A stretch of 64,000 bases of DNA from Methylobacterium frigidaeris (GCF_022179185.1 NZ_BPQJ01000010.1:1-64000); one strand, 5' to 3'. Shown: positions 40,150 to 49,966, counted from the first letter of the stretch. The notes: generated from the letters alone by a model not told the origin. Numbers and translations are program-made.

Positions 40150-41754
40150 TCAACGGATTCCGTACCGGGCGAACTCCTTGGCGACGCCCGGATCCATCGC
40201 GAGGGCATCGCTGATGTCGCTGTTGCCCTCCTGCGTCTCGCCGGTGCGCAACCGCGCGAGCCCGCGGCCGTAGAGCGAGGACGCCTGCTTGCCGTTGCCG
40301 CGCAGGGCGGCGTCGTAGTCGCGTACGGCCATGCCGGCCATGCCGATCTTGAGGTTGACCAATCCCCGGCTGTCGAGGGCATCGGCGAAGTTGGGGCGCA
40401 GCTTGAGCGCCTCGTTGCAGTCGCGCAGCGCCCGGTCGAGCTCCTCGATCATCGCCCGGACCCAGCAGCGGTTGTTGAGGGCCTCGACGTCCTGCGGGTT
40501 GAGGCGGATGACCTCGTCGAAATCCGCCATTGCCGGCTGGAACTCGCGGTGCATGGCGTAGAGCTGGCCCCGACGGTAGAGCGCGCCCGTGTCGGTGGGA
40601 TTGCGCTCGATCGCCCGGTCGAGCTCGGCCTTCGTGCGCAGGTCCTCGCGGGAATAGGTCAGGGCCTGGACGTCGACGGAGGACGGCTTGGCGGCGGCCG
40701 CATCGATCCGGTCGATCTCGGCACGGGCGCGCTCGGCCCACGCGCCGGTCGGATAGCGGGTGAGGAAGTTCTGATAAGCCTGGCGGGTGTTCGTGCGCTT
40801 GGCGGCGGCGAAGTCGCCCGCCGGGTCCGCCACGGGGCCGCTGGGCGGCTTCGGCGCCTCGATCTTCGGGGGCTCGAGCTTCGCGGTCTCCTGCCTGGCG
40901 GTCTCCTGCCTGGCCGGCTCGAGCGGCTTGGGCGGATCCGACGGCCGTGCGGCCTCGGTGGAGGTCCGCGGCGGCCTGGACGGCACCGGCCGAGGGTCGG
41001 CCCAGCCGCCGGCATTCTCCTTGAGGGTCGAGAAGATCCACGGCACCTGCGCCCCCTGGGTCGCGGCCGAGACCCCGGCCCGGGCCTTGTCGAAGGCGGC
41101 ACGGGACACGCCGTCGCTGCCGATCGGCCCGACGAGCTCGTCCGCGAAGGTGCTGCGGGTGCCGCTGCCCGGGCGCAGCATGGTCTGGGGCGCGGTGGAG
41201 TAGACCACCAGGGTGTTGGCCGGCGGATCGCTCACCGCCGCGAGGCCGGTGGAATAGCCGCGGAAGCGCCGCTCGAACGGGTTGCGGTTCGCCGCGTCCA
41301 GCACCACGACCTTCGCATCCGCGCCCCGCCGGTCGATCTCCGTCATCACCCAGTCGACGGTTACGCCGTCCCGCCGCAGGTCGGCTTCGCTCCAGATCTG
41401 GCCGTCGGTCGGAACCAGGTAGTTCTTCTTGTTGGACTGGATGCCATAGCCAGAGAAGTAGAACAGGACGTCCGCACCCGGCTTGATCTTGTCGAAGAAG
41501 GCCGACAACGTGTCTTGCATCGTCCTCTTGTTGGTGTTCTCGGCAATGTCGACGGTGTATCCCCGCCGCTGCAGGGCCGCCCCGACGGCGCGAATGTCCT
41601 GAATCGGCGTGGTCAACGGGCTGTCACTGTCTGGATATTGTGCATTACCGATCAGGAGCGCGACGCGATCGCCCTGCTTGCTGTCGGCCGCAGCGGATTG
41701 CGCGACGCACATCCCGGCTGCGAGCACGATACAGACAAACCACCACGCACGCAT
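40150..41754 (-). CDS. Inactive caspase-fold (pseudo-orthocaspase) protein with TPR repeats
   Basis: This is an exported protein of 534 residues. After a signal peptide (residues about 1-23), residues 28-250 form a peptidase C14 caspase fold: RVALLIGNAQY, YFSGYGIQSNKKNYLVPTD and VVVLDAANRNPF. The catalytic His of the family motif SGHG is Tyr at about 103, and the Cys of DAC is Ala at about 155, so proteolysis should be lost. A Pro/Glu/Lys-rich linker (QETARQETAK repeats) leads to several TPR-like repeats (about 390-520), for example YRRGQLYAMHREFQPAMADF. It is probably a periplasmic scaffold. GAGGGC precedes the ATG. Similar genes with intact dyads occur in rhizobia near kinases, which fits the neighbouring kinase and phosphatase. 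Confidence 0.85.
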   Translation of the reverse strand: MRAWWFVCIVLAAGMCVAQSAAADSKQGDRVALLIGNAQYPDSDSPLTTPIQDIRAVGAALQRRGYTVDIAENTNKRTMQDTLSAFFDKIKPGADVLFYFSGYGIQSNKKNYLVPTDGQIWSEADLRRDGVTVDWVMTEIDRRGADAKVVVLDAANRNPFERRFRGYSTGLAAVSDPPANTLVVYSTAPQTMLRPGSGTRSTFADELVGPIGSDGVSRAAFDKARAGVSAATQGAQVPWIFSTLKENAGGWADPRPVPSRPPRTSTEAARPSDPPKPLEPARQETARQETAKLEPPKIEAPKPPSGPVADPAGDFAAAKRTNTRQAYQNFLTRYPTGAWAERARAEIDRIDAAAAKPSSVDVQALTYSREDLRTKAELDRAIERNPTDTGALYRRGQLYAMHREFQPAMADFDEVIRLNPQDVEALNNRCWVRAMIEELDRALRDCNEALKLRPNFADALDSRGLVNLKIGMAGMAVRDYDAALRGNGKQASSLYGRGLARLRTGETQEGNSDISDALAMDPGVAKEFARYGIR

Positions 41755-42112
41755 GTTGCCCTCAAAGACTTGCGCAGAGACCCGATTTCGCCGGGCGAAC
41801 CCTAAATCCTCTCGACTGTCCTGACAAGTTTGGCGAAAGCCTGGGGAGGGCCGGAATCAACAATCTTCGTCGAGCGTCAACCACAATTATCGATTGACGA
41901 CCCCAATCGATTTCCAGATCTCCCACGAGTTCGGCCGCTCCTGCGCTTCTCCTGGGCACGTCGAACGAAGAAGGAGCAGCCTAACGGCGTAGCAATCACG
42001 GCATCAACAGCCTTGCATCGGCATCCGAAATTTTGCTTCTACATCCACGATTGCCGTTTCCCCGTGCCGGCGCGCACCCGCTGCAGCGAAGGATGTCGCT
42101 GTGCCCGCAATG
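41755..42112. other. Intergenic region upstream of caspase-like gene
   Basis: This 358-base gap lies between two minus-strand genes. It is somewhat AT-richer than average (for example caattatcgattgacgacc near 41883) and should hold the promoter of the caspase-like gene. No convincing small gene was found. Confidence 0.35.
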
Positions 42113-42646
42113 TCACGGTGTCTCAAGACGCGCTTCGACGCGGCGGTTGGCCGGATCGAGGGGATCGCTCGCGAGCGGCCGGGCCTTGCCGTAGCCCCTG
42201 GCAGAGAGCTGCCCGGCCTGGACACCGCGGTCGGCCAGGTACTTCACCACCGCCCGGGCGCGCCGGCTCGACAGGCTGAGGTTGAAATCGTCACCGCCGC
42301 GGCCGTCGGTATGACCCTCCACCGCAAAGCTCGCCGACTTCAGGCGCGCGTCCTGCAGTGCCCGGGCGAACTCGTCGAGATTCGCGCGGGCGGCGGGCGT
42401 CAGCACGTCCGAGTTGTAGTCGAAGTTCACCACGAGATCGAAGCTGCCGGCGGGCTTGCGAGCCGGAACGCCGGCATTGCACTCGTTGCGGGTGCCGATG
42501 CACAGCCCCCGGGATTGCCCGAGATCGGGCTGGTCCGCCGCCGTGAAGTGCTTGACGATGTCGTCGGCCGTGTAGGCCGGGCCGGCCAGAGCCGGACCCA
42601 ACATCGCCGTGATCTGGGCAGCCGCAATCAGTGCCAGGACGCGCAT
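42113..42646 (-). CDS. OmpA-family outer-membrane/peptidoglycan protein B
   Basis: This is a secreted protein of 177 residues with a short signal peptide (RVLALIAAAQITAMLGPALAG) and an OmpA domain: VNFDYNSDVLTPAARANLDEF, VEGHTDGRGGDDFNLSLSSRRA (in parts) and LSARGYGKARP. Three Cys residues in a small N-terminal loop (GLCIGTRNEC) may form a disulfide. It is similar in plan to the OmpA gene at 39353, so the two may be functional partners or duplicates. Confidence 0.82.
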   Translation of the reverse strand: MRVLALIAAAQITAMLGPALAGPAYTADDIVKHFTAADQPDLGQSRGLCIGTRNECNAGVPARKPAGSFDLVVNFDYNSDVLTPAARANLDEFARALQDARLKSASFAVEGHTDGRGGDDFNLSLSSRRARAVVKYLADRGVQAGQLSARGYGKARPLASDPLDPANRRVEARLETP

Positions 42647-42969
42647 CGCTCGTTACCCTCGTTATGCTTGCTCTTATGCCGAACCTCCAGTCTATCGTCA
42701 ACGGCCTGCCGCGGTGCGAGTCAAAAAATACTTGAATTACGACAGACTTGAAACACTCGACGAGATCATGACGACCGAATCCGGGCGTTCGTATTTCGTC
42801 GATGCAATAGTCTGGAGTTTCGTCCCAGCGCGCGCAATAGAGACGCAATGAGCCGGCCGTGGATGAAACCGCGGGGACACAGTCGGCCCTTGCCGAACGG
42901 CGCCGCCTCGGTCAGGGTGCCGCAAAGGCCGCGCGAGGGCCGGTCGTCGTCACGAGGAAGGATCGGTTG
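42647..42969. promoter_or_regulatory. Divergent promoter region, OmpA-B / PP2C
   Basis: This gap separates the divergent OmpA and phosphatase genes. An AT-richer core holds a direct repeat CTTGAA at 42731-42736 and 42747-42752, 16 bases apart, suggesting a repeated protein site. AGGAAGGA near 42955 is the ribosome site that fixes the phosphatase start at 42970. Confidence 0.35.
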
Positions 42970-43773
42970 ATGCCCGGGACGGCCCCGCAGGACGGGGGGG
43001 AGGTGCCGCGGCACGAGGCGGCGCGGCTCGATCTGGGTGCGGCGAGCCATGTCGGCCATGTCCGGTCGCTGAACGAGGATCGCTTCCTGGTCGCGCCCGA
43101 GAGCGGCCTGTTCGCGGTGGCGGACGGGATGGGCGGGCACGCTGCCGGCGACGTCGCGTCGAGCGCGGTCGTGCACGCCCTCGCGACGATCGCCCCCGCG
43201 CGCTCGGCCGGCGACCTCCTCGCCCGGATGAAGGCCAGCATCGCGACGGCGAATGCCGAGATCCAGACAATCGCGCAGGCTCGCGGTACCGTGGTCGGCA
43301 CCACCGTGGCGGTTCTCCTGATCTTCGCGCCCCACTTCGCCTGCCTGTGGTCGGGCGACAGCCGGATCTACCGAATCCGGGACGGACGCATCGCGCAGTT
43401 GTCGCACGACCACACGGAGATCCAGTCCCTCCTCGACCGGGGGGTGCTCACGCCCGAGGAGGCCAGCGTGTGGCCGGGCCGCAACGCGGTCACCCGGGCG
43501 ATCGGCGTGCAGGAGCGGCCCGAGGTCGAGCTGGTCCATGGCATGCTGGAGCCCGGCGACCTGTTCGTGCTCTGCTCGGACGGGCTGACCCAGCACGTCG
43601 CCGACCGGGAGATCCTCGACCTGTGTGCCGGCGCCGGCGCGCAGGCCGCCTGCGACGCCCTTGTGTCGCTCACCCTGACGCGCGGCGCGCGCGACAACGT
43701 CACGGTCGTGGCTCTGCGCTACCTCGGCGGACCCGCCCGGGGCGGGGTCGAGCGGGAAGGCACCGGGTCATGA
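42970..43773 (+). CDS. PP2C-type Ser/Thr protein phosphatase
   Basis: This is a metal-dependent phosphatase of 267 residues (Stp1/PppA type). It keeps the acidic metal-binding motifs NEDRFLV, VADGMGGHAAGDVAS, GDSRIY, SDGLTQHV and RDNVTVV. The ATG at 42970 is chosen for its ribosome site over a GTG at 42859. Its stop overlaps the kinase start (ATGA), so it is produced together with the kinase it presumably reverses. Confidence 0.9.
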   Translation: MPGTAPQDGGEVPRHEAARLDLGAASHVGHVRSLNEDRFLVAPESGLFAVADGMGGHAAGDVASSAVVHALATIAPARSAGDLLARMKASIATANAEIQTIAQARGTVVGTTVAVLLIFAPHFACLWSGDSRIYRIRDGRIAQLSHDHTEIQSLLDRGVLTPEEASVWPGRNAVTRAIGVQERPEVELVHGMLEPGDLFVLCSDGLTQHVADREILDLCAGAGAQAACDALVSLTLTRGARDNVTVVALRYLGGPARGGVEREGTGS

Positions 43774-45695
43774 CCGAGGAGACGGTCTTCCTGCCGCAGC
43801 CGTCCCGCGCGTTCATCCAGCCCGGCACCCGGCTCAACGACACCTACGTGGTCCGCAGCCTGATCGCCGCCGGCGGCATGGGGGAGGTCTACAAGGGCGA
43901 GGCCCTGGGCACCGGCGACGCGGTGGCGATCAAGGTCATCAAGCCCGAGCTCGCCCGCAACACCGCGGCCCTGGCCCTGTTCCGCCGCGAGGCCTCCGCG
44001 CTCCACCACCTCAATCACGAGGCGATCGTCCGGTACTTCGTGTTCTCGGTCGATGCGAAGCTGGATCTGCCCTACCTCGCGATGGAGTTCGTCGACGGCG
44101 TGCTGCTGTCCGAGCGCCTGAAGGACGAACCCCTCGACACCCCGACCCTGTCGCTGCTGCTGCGCCGCCTCGCCGCCGGGCTCCAGGCCGCGCACGATCT
44201 CGGCATCATCCACCGCGACGTCTCGCCCGACAACGTGATCCTGCCCGGCGGCAACGTCGCCCGGGCCAAGCTGATCGACTTCGGCATCGCGCGGTCACCG
44301 AACCAGGAGGGAACGGTGATCGGCGGCGGCTTCGCCGGGAAGTACGCCTACGTCTCGCCCGAGCAACTCGGGCTCTATGGCGGCGAGGTCACGCCGAAAT
44401 CGGACATCTACAGCCTCGGCCTGCTGCTGGTTCACGCCGCCCGCGGCCAGGCGATCGACATGGGCAGCACCCATCTGGAGGTGATCGAGAAGCGTCGGCG
44501 CGTGCCGGACCTCGCGGGCATCGACGAGCGCATCCGCCCCGTTCTGACGGCGATGCTGCAGCCGAACCCGAAGGATCGTCCCGCCGACATGGCGGCGGCC
44601 GCCGCCCTGCTTCCCACGGGCGAGCCGCGGCGGCGGCGCATCGGGCCGCTGCTCGCCGCGGCGGCCGGCCTGGCGACGGCGGCGATCCTCGGGGGCGCGG
44701 CGGTGCTGGTGCTGCCCCGCTCCGACCCGGCGCCGCCGCGGGTGGTCGAGGCCCCCCGCCCTGCCCCGCGCAACGATGCTGGACCCGGAACGGACCCGGG
44801 AAGGCCGCAAGAGAGGCCGCCAGAAAGGTCGCAAGGAACCCAGCAAGGAACCCAGCAGGACGACGACGTGGCCCGCCGGAAGGCGGAGTTCGAGAAGGCG
44901 GCACGCGAGAGGGCGGCGCAGCACAGGGCCGCGCTGGACGAACGGCAGGCCCTGGAGGAGCGCCAGGCCCGGGAGGAGAGGCCCGCCGTGATCCCCCTGG
45001 ACGATCCGGGGCCGGATCCGGACGAACCGCACGCCCCTCCGCGCCCGGAACTGCCCCGGACCGTGACCGCGACCGCGAATGCCGATCAGGTCGAGCGCTT
45101 CGTGCGCAACTACGAGGGCGGCGACTGCTTCTTCGCGACGGCGGTCTCGGTCCATCCGCCGAACGTCGTGGTGGATGCTTTCGGGGCCCTGTCCCAGCCG
45201 TTCATGGCCTTCGACGCCGCGTTCCAGCGCGACCTCGGCGTCGACCCGCAGATCACGCTGCACCAGGTCATGGAGGCCCAATGCCCGCTGGTCGATTTCC
45301 TGGCGCGGCAATTCCCCTTGCGCGACGCCCGGGCCGCCAGCCTGACCATCACGTCGGACCTGCTGCGCAATGGTCAGGAACTGAGCGGAGTGGTCGAGGC
45401 CGGCAGCGACCGCAGTATCGAATTGCTGCTGATCTCGGATGACGGCAGGGTCAGCAATCTCGGCCGCTCCCTGCGGCGCAGCGGCGACTCAGCCCGATTC
45501 AGCGTGAAGGTCGAGGGCAACGGCACGCCGAAGCCGCAGCTGCTACTCGCTCTCACCAGCCAGAAGCCGCTCTCCAGCCTGCGGGGCGGCGGAACCGCGC
45601 GGGCGAGCCAGATCTTCCGCCTGATCGGCGACGAACTCGACCGCGACCCCAGGCCCGCCGGGATCGCCGTCAGCTACTTCAAGCTCGGAAACTGA
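43770..45695 (+). CDS. Membrane Ser/Thr protein kinase with periplasmic sensor
   Basis: This is a 641-residue Hanks-type kinase. The kinase domain (about 27-285) has GGMGEVYKG, the ATP Lys near 55 in AIKVIK, HRDVSPDN, DFGIA and SPEQLG. One membrane span lies at about 290-315. A charged Glu/Arg-rich coiled or low-complexity stalk follows (about 330-420). A C-terminal extracytoplasmic domain has Cys residues in GGDCFFATAV and QCPLVDFL. It begins inside the end of the PP2C gene. The periplasmic part may read an envelope signal, possibly with the OmpA and caspase-like proteins nearby. Confidence 0.88.
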   Translation: MTEETVFLPQPSRAFIQPGTRLNDTYVVRSLIAAGGMGEVYKGEALGTGDAVAIKVIKPELARNTAALALFRREASALHHLNHEAIVRYFVFSVDAKLDLPYLAMEFVDGVLLSERLKDEPLDTPTLSLLLRRLAAGLQAAHDLGIIHRDVSPDNVILPGGNVARAKLIDFGIARSPNQEGTVIGGGFAGKYAYVSPEQLGLYGGEVTPKSDIYSLGLLLVHAARGQAIDMGSTHLEVIEKRRRVPDLAGIDERIRPVLTAMLQPNPKDRPADMAAAAALLPTGEPRRRRIGPLLAAAAGLATAAILGGAAVLVLPRSDPAPPRVVEAPRPAPRNDAGPGTDPGRPQERPPERSQGTQQGTQQDDDVARRKAEFEKAARERAAQHRAALDERQALEERQAREERPAVIPLDDPGPDPDEPHAPPRPELPRTVTATANADQVERFVRNYEGGDCFFATAVSVHPPNVVVDAFGALSQPFMAFDAAFQRDLGVDPQITLHQVMEAQCPLVDFLARQFPLRDARAASLTITSDLLRNGQELSGVVEAGSDRSIELLLISDDGRVSNLGRSLRRSGDSARFSVKVEGNGTPKPQLLLALTSQKPLSSLRGGGTARASQIFRLIGDELDRDPRPAGIAVSYFKLGN

Positions 45696-45746
45696 GGGCG
45701 GTCCGGGGGGCATGCCCCCTGCCCTCGTCCCGTGCCGGAGGCCGCA

Positions 45747-46010
45747 TCAGGGCATCCGGGTCATCAGCCGCAGCGCCTCGACGTCGAAGCGGCTGTAGGG
45801 CCGCGCGTCATAGCCGCGGCCATACCAGGGCTGCCACTGGTGGTTGGCCGCGTAGAGAACCCGCAGCTCGCGCTGCATCTGGCGGTCGCTGACCCGCTCG
45901 CAGGCCCACGGCGCGGCGCAGCGGACGTAATCGGCCTGCGCCGGCAGCGCCGTCGCCAAAGACGACGCGACGGTGGCGGCTGACAGGATCGCAGCAACAC
46001 GCAGGCTCAT
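45747..46010 (-). CDS. Small secreted protein of unknown function
   Basis: This is an 87-residue product with a clear signal peptide (SLRVAAILSAATVASSLATALPAQA) and a short mature part with two Cys residues (VRCAAPWACERV, a likely disulfide) and a Trp/Tyr/Arg-rich region (QWQPWYGRGYDARPYSRFD). The ATG at 46010 has a good GAGGAAG ribosome site. No family is recognised. It is convergent with the kinase gene. Confidence 0.65.
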   Translation of the reverse strand: MSLRVAAILSAATVASSLATALPAQADYVRCAAPWACERVSDRQMQRELRVLYAANHQWQPWYGRGYDARPYSRFDVEALRLMTRMP

Positions 46011-46387
46011 GATCTTCCTCCAAACTGTCCTCTGGCGGCCTCGAAAGTCTTGAGGCCCCTCGTTGCCGCGATGTGGTGTCCGTGTCCGCCGATGCAAGCT
46101 TGACATGAGGAAATCTATCGCGGGATCTCCCGAGGTTCCGTGTGTCGGCGCACGCGGCTGAACCGATGCTGAACTTCGTGACTCAGTCATGGTCCGCCGA
46201 GAGGGACCGGCGCGGCCGCGGGTTCGGCGACCATCATGCGAGTCACGAGGTCGAGCGGCGGCGCATCCCGCCGTTCCGCTGGGGTCGCGCCGGCCGTCCT
46301 CGTGCCTCCGACATGCGAGAAGGGCCCGGCGCAGAGGCCGAGCCCTTCGATCCTTGAATCCGTCAGACCGAGATCATCCCCGCGGGA
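46011..46387. other. Intergenic region between small secreted protein and autotransporter
   Basis: This 377-base gap holds the upstream region of the small secreted protein gene and the 3' end region of the autotransporter gene. No gene-like reading or strong hairpin was recognised. Confidence 0.35.
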
Positions 46388-49300
46388 TCACCACTGGTAG
46401 CGCACGCCCACCCGGCCGCCGCCGCCGACGAGGTCGCCGCCGATGCGGTAATCGGCCCGGACGAAGCCCGACAGGCCAGTCTTCAGGTTGAAGAAGTTCA
46501 CCGAGGCCTGAACCTCGCCGCGCAGCTTGCCCTGCTCCCGCAGGCCGGTCACCCCGGTGATCCCGTTCACCGCGCCCGAGACCCCGCTCTCCGTCAGGAC
46601 GGAGTAGAGGAAGCCGGTCACGCTCGGCTCGACCCGGATGTCGCCCTCGACGAACTCCGAGCCCACCCGCGCACCGATCCGGCCGCGCAGGGCGTCGCCG
46701 TCCCGCAGGGGAACCGAGGTCGCCGTGAGCGCGGCCTGCTGGTTGAAGGTGGTCGCGACGTATTCGAGACCCGCCGTCGGCTCGACGTAGACCGCGTTCT
46801 GCAGCGGGATGCGGTAGCCGACATTGGTGGTGTAGGCGTAGTTCTGCAGGCCGGTGCGCTGGAGCAGGCCGGGCGCCCGGATGTCGAGGCCGAGCAGGTC
46901 GACCTTGAACAGGTGATCCCAGAACCACGGGCCGTTCAGGTAGGTGCCGTAGACACCGACCGTGCCGCCCTCGTAGTCCTGCCGGCCAGCGGCCTGGTTG
47001 AGGCGCACCGCAGCGGTGGTGTAGCCGCCCATCACGCCGATGACGAGACCGTCATCGTCCTTGGTCAGGCGGCTGATCACCAGGTCGGCGCCGCCGAGCA
47101 GGCCGCCGCCGGATTGGCTGTAGCCGAGGTCGCGGAAGAAGGAGTTGCCGCCGAAGGAGAACGAGGTCGATCCGGTACGGCGCTCGAGGTCGCCATAGGC
47201 GCGGGCCCAGACCGCCGGACGGACGTTGCTCGGGGGCGGCTCGACCGGCTGGACCAGCTTCGGGGCGATCGGGTCCTTGGTGACCAGGGCCGCGTACTGG
47301 TTCAGGCCGGCATATTGCAGCGCCTGCGGGATCGACGGCGTGCCGGAGGCGGCGCGCTGGGCGTCGGTGCGCAGCTGGGTCATCCGGTCGAGGACGGCGG
47401 TGCCGCCCTGGAACGCGATGGTGCGCGAGGCGATGACCGCGGTCGGCGCCGAGAGCGCCACCGCGTTCGGCACCGCGGCGAGCGCGAGCGCGGTCCCTCC
47501 CTGCTCACCCTGGCCCGCGCTCGAGACCAGCTGGCCTTCGAGCGTTCCGAAGTTCCGCAGGGTGCCCAGGGTGAAGGCATTCGCCTGGGTGGTGCCTCGC
47601 ACCGTCACGATCGGGCTGCTGATGCTGAACGGCGTCGCGGCGGACAGGTTCGTCACGTTGACGGTGGTCGAGCCGCTGGCGTTGCCGGTGATGACGACGC
47701 GGTCGCCGACGCCCGTCTGGGTCAGGAACTCGGTATCGATGCGGCCGTTCTGGCCGACATAGTTGCCCTGGATGGTCAGGCTGTCGCCGGCCCGGCCGTT
47801 GACGAGGCTGATCGTGCCGGCGTTGCGGAACTCGGACAGACCCGCGACCGTGGCGTTGGCGGCGCCCGTCTGCCCGGGCACGACCGAGAGGGTGCCGAGG
47901 TTGGTGAACACGCCACCGCCGCCGAGGGTGCTCGTGCCGACCGCGTTGAAGAGGCCCGTGTTGCTGACGGAGGACCCCGCGCCGAGGGCGAGCGCGCCGG
48001 TGATCGTGCCGCGGTTGTCGATCTGGGTCGCGACGCTGCTCGCGGAGGTGTCGATGGCGACCCCGGACGTTCCGACGATCGAACCGCCGGCCGCGTTGCT
48101 GATGGCCAGTGCGCTGCCGGTGCCCGGCTGCACCACCCCGGCCCTGACGCCAACGAGGCCGCTCAGGGTCCCGCTATTCGCGACGCTCAGGCTGCCGCCG
48201 TAGCTCATGAGGTTGGCCGCCAGCCCGGTGGCGGCCGTGATGGAACCGCTATTGGAGAAGGCCACACTCCCGGCCGATCCCGGCAGGCTGGCGCTCGCCG
48301 GCATGCCGCCCTGCGCGGCGACGCCGGCGGTGCCGGCGGTGATCGTGCCGGCGTTCTGGAGCACCAGCGTGCCCTGCATCGCCGCGGCCGCGATGCCGTA
48401 CGCGCCGCCCGCGATCGTGCCGCTGTTGGACACCGACAGGTCGCGCTGCGCCAGGCCCGCCAGGCCCACCGCGGGGACGTCCGGCGTCCCGGTGATCGCG
48501 ATGAGGTTGGCGCGGAGCGCCTGGGCCGCTTCCGGGAGGTTGTCGAGAACCGCCGGCGTGAACGGATCGGCGATCGACCCGTCATAGGTCAGCGTGCCGG
48601 TATTCGTGAGCACGCCGCCGCCCGTCGTGGCGGCCATGCCGACCCTGCCGAAGGTGATCGTACCGGCATTGGTCACGGCCGCGGCGGCCGACGTCGCCGC
48701 CATGCCGACGCCGGCCGTGATCGTGCCGCCATTCGTCAGCGTCGCGGATGCGGCCTCGCCCAGGACGCCGAACGGCGCCGTGATCGCGCCGGTATTGGTG
48801 ACCCTGAGAGCGCCCGTATTGGTCTGGGCCAGGATGCCAGCCGTGCCGGCCGTGATCCTGCCGGCGGTCTCGACCGTGCCCGATCCGGTCCCGCGGCTCG
48901 AATCGATCTGGATGCCCGCCCGGTCGGCGGAGGTGATCGTGGCGCTCGCCGCGACGTTGATCGTGGTGCTCGTGCTCGGCACGGCGCCCGCCTCGGCCGC
49001 GGTCGGCATCACCAGGACGGCCGCCGCCCCCGCCGGCGCGGCGATGGTGGTGTTCTCCCGGACGGTGAGCGTGAACGGGTTGACCGGGGTGTAGAAGATG
49101 CCCTGGTTGTAGGTCTGGTTCGGGCCGCAGACCGCCGCGGTCGTGGTCGAGGCATTGTCGCCCGAAGCGCAGACATTGGCGACGAGCACGCTGCCGTTGC
49201 GGACCGGGAACAGGAACTGCCCGGGCACGCCGCTATTCGTGCTCGTGACGAGGGCGTTGGGGCCGCCGTCGATCAGCGCCCCGTTCACCAGCGAGCCCGG

Positions 49301-49966
49301 CAGCTCGTAGTAGGTGCCCGCGACGCCGGTACCGGCCGAGTAGCCGGCCGAGGCGGAGGTGCCGCCGAGCCCGTTGACGCCATTATTGGCATCGCCGGTC
49401 TCGAACTGGATCCGCCCGTAATTGAAGTAGACGTCGAAGTTGCCCTGGCCGGTATCGGCGCGGTTCGTCAGGAGCAGCTGGAACGTATTGGTCTTGTCGG
49501 CGCGGCTGTTGTAGTAGCCGACGGACGGCCACGTCACCCCGAACGCCGCCTGCCCCGCATAGGTGCCGTTGCCGTAGGAGGTGATGCCGCTGGCCGGATT
49601 CCGGGTGTCGATGTCGGTGAAGAAGGGCGCGATGATCGGAGCGCCACGGTAGCCAGCGCCGAGCCCGACGGGCGTGAAATTGCTGGAGGCCTGGCCGAAC
49701 GTCACGTTGCCGTTGTTGTTGACGTAGACCTCGCCGTAGCTCGTCCCGAAATAGTTGACGGCGAAGGGCAGGGTCACGGCCCCGGTCGACGCGTCGTCGT
49801 TGCGGGCGAGCTGGTTCGCATCGAAACCCGACACGACGGTCTGGGCCCCGGCGATGCCGGGTGCCAATGTCAGGCTCGCGGCCGAAACACCCAGCAGCAA
49901 CATCCGCTGCATCCGCCCGAGACCATGGCACCGCCGCGCGCCCGCCATGATACCTTCCGTCACCAT
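46388..49966 (-). CDS. Autotransporter with N-terminal nidogen-like (NIDO) domain
   Basis: This is a type V secretion protein of up to 1192 residues. The signal peptide contains RMLLLGVSAASLTLAPGIAGAQ. Residues about 55-250 are a NIDO-type domain: LPFAVNYFGTSYGEVYVNNNGNVTFG (in parts), APFFTDIDTR, TNTFQLLLTNR, FDVYFNYGRIQFETGD and NGLGGTSASAGYS. The passenger (about 300-800) is a Gly/Thr/Ser/Ala-rich beta-helix of NxGTI-style repeats. The last 270 or so residues form the beta-barrel (VWARAYGDLERR onward), ending RVGVRYQW with the terminal aromatic. Two starts are possible: 49966, or 49948 with GGAAGG just upstream. It probably serves in adhesion or surface contact. Confidence 0.85.
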   Translation of the reverse strand: MVTEGIMAGARRCHGLGRMQRMLLLGVSAASLTLAPGIAGAQTVVSGFDANQLARNDDASTGAVTLPFAVNYFGTSYGEVYVNNNGNVTFGQASSNFTPVGLGAGYRGAPIIAPFFTDIDTRNPASGITSYGNGTYAGQAAFGVTWPSVGYYNSRADKTNTFQLLLTNRADTGQGNFDVYFNYGRIQFETGDANNGVNGLGGTSASAGYSAGTGVAGTYYELPGSLVNGALIDGGPNALVTSTNSGVPGQFLFPVRNGSVLVANVCASGDNASTTTAAVCGPNQTYNQGIFYTPVNPFTLTVRENTTIAAPAGAAAVLVMPTAAEAGAVPSTSTTINVAASATITSADRAGIQIDSSRGTGSGTVETAGRITAGTAGILAQTNTGALRVTNTGAITAPFGVLGEAASATLTNGGTITAGVGMAATSAAAAVTNAGTITFGRVGMAATTGGGVLTNTGTLTYDGSIADPFTPAVLDNLPEAAQALRANLIAITGTPDVPAVGLAGLAQRDLSVSNSGTIAGGAYGIAAAAMQGTLVLQNAGTITAGTAGVAAQGGMPASASLPGSAGSVAFSNSGSITAATGLAANLMSYGGSLSVANSGTLSGLVGVRAGVVQPGTGSALAISNAAGGSIVGTSGVAIDTSASSVATQIDNRGTITGALALGAGSSVSNTGLFNAVGTSTLGGGGVFTNLGTLSVVPGQTGAANATVAGLSEFRNAGTISLVNGRAGDSLTIQGNYVGQNGRIDTEFLTQTGVGDRVVITGNASGSTTVNVTNLSAATPFSISSPIVTVRGTTQANAFTLGTLRNFGTLEGQLVSSAGQGEQGGTALALAAVPNAVALSAPTAVIASRTIAFQGGTAVLDRMTQLRTDAQRAASGTPSIPQALQYAGLNQYAALVTKDPIAPKLVQPVEPPPSNVRPAVWARAYGDLERRTGSTSFSFGGNSFFRDLGYSQSGGGLLGGADLVISRLTKDDDGLVIGVMGGYTTAAVRLNQAAGRQDYEGGTVGVYGTYLNGPWFWDHLFKVDLLGLDIRAPGLLQRTGLQNYAYTTNVGYRIPLQNAVYVEPTAGLEYVATTFNQQAALTATSVPLRDGDALRGRIGARVGSEFVEGDIRVEPSVTGFLYSVLTESGVSGAVNGITGVTGLREQGKLRGEVQASVNFFNLKTGLSGFVRADYRIGGDLVGGGGRVGVRYQW

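Noticed and set aside
40850..40925. Short repeats in the caspase-like gene
   Set aside because: They encode a QETA-type low-complexity linker inside a continuous gene and need no separate explanation.
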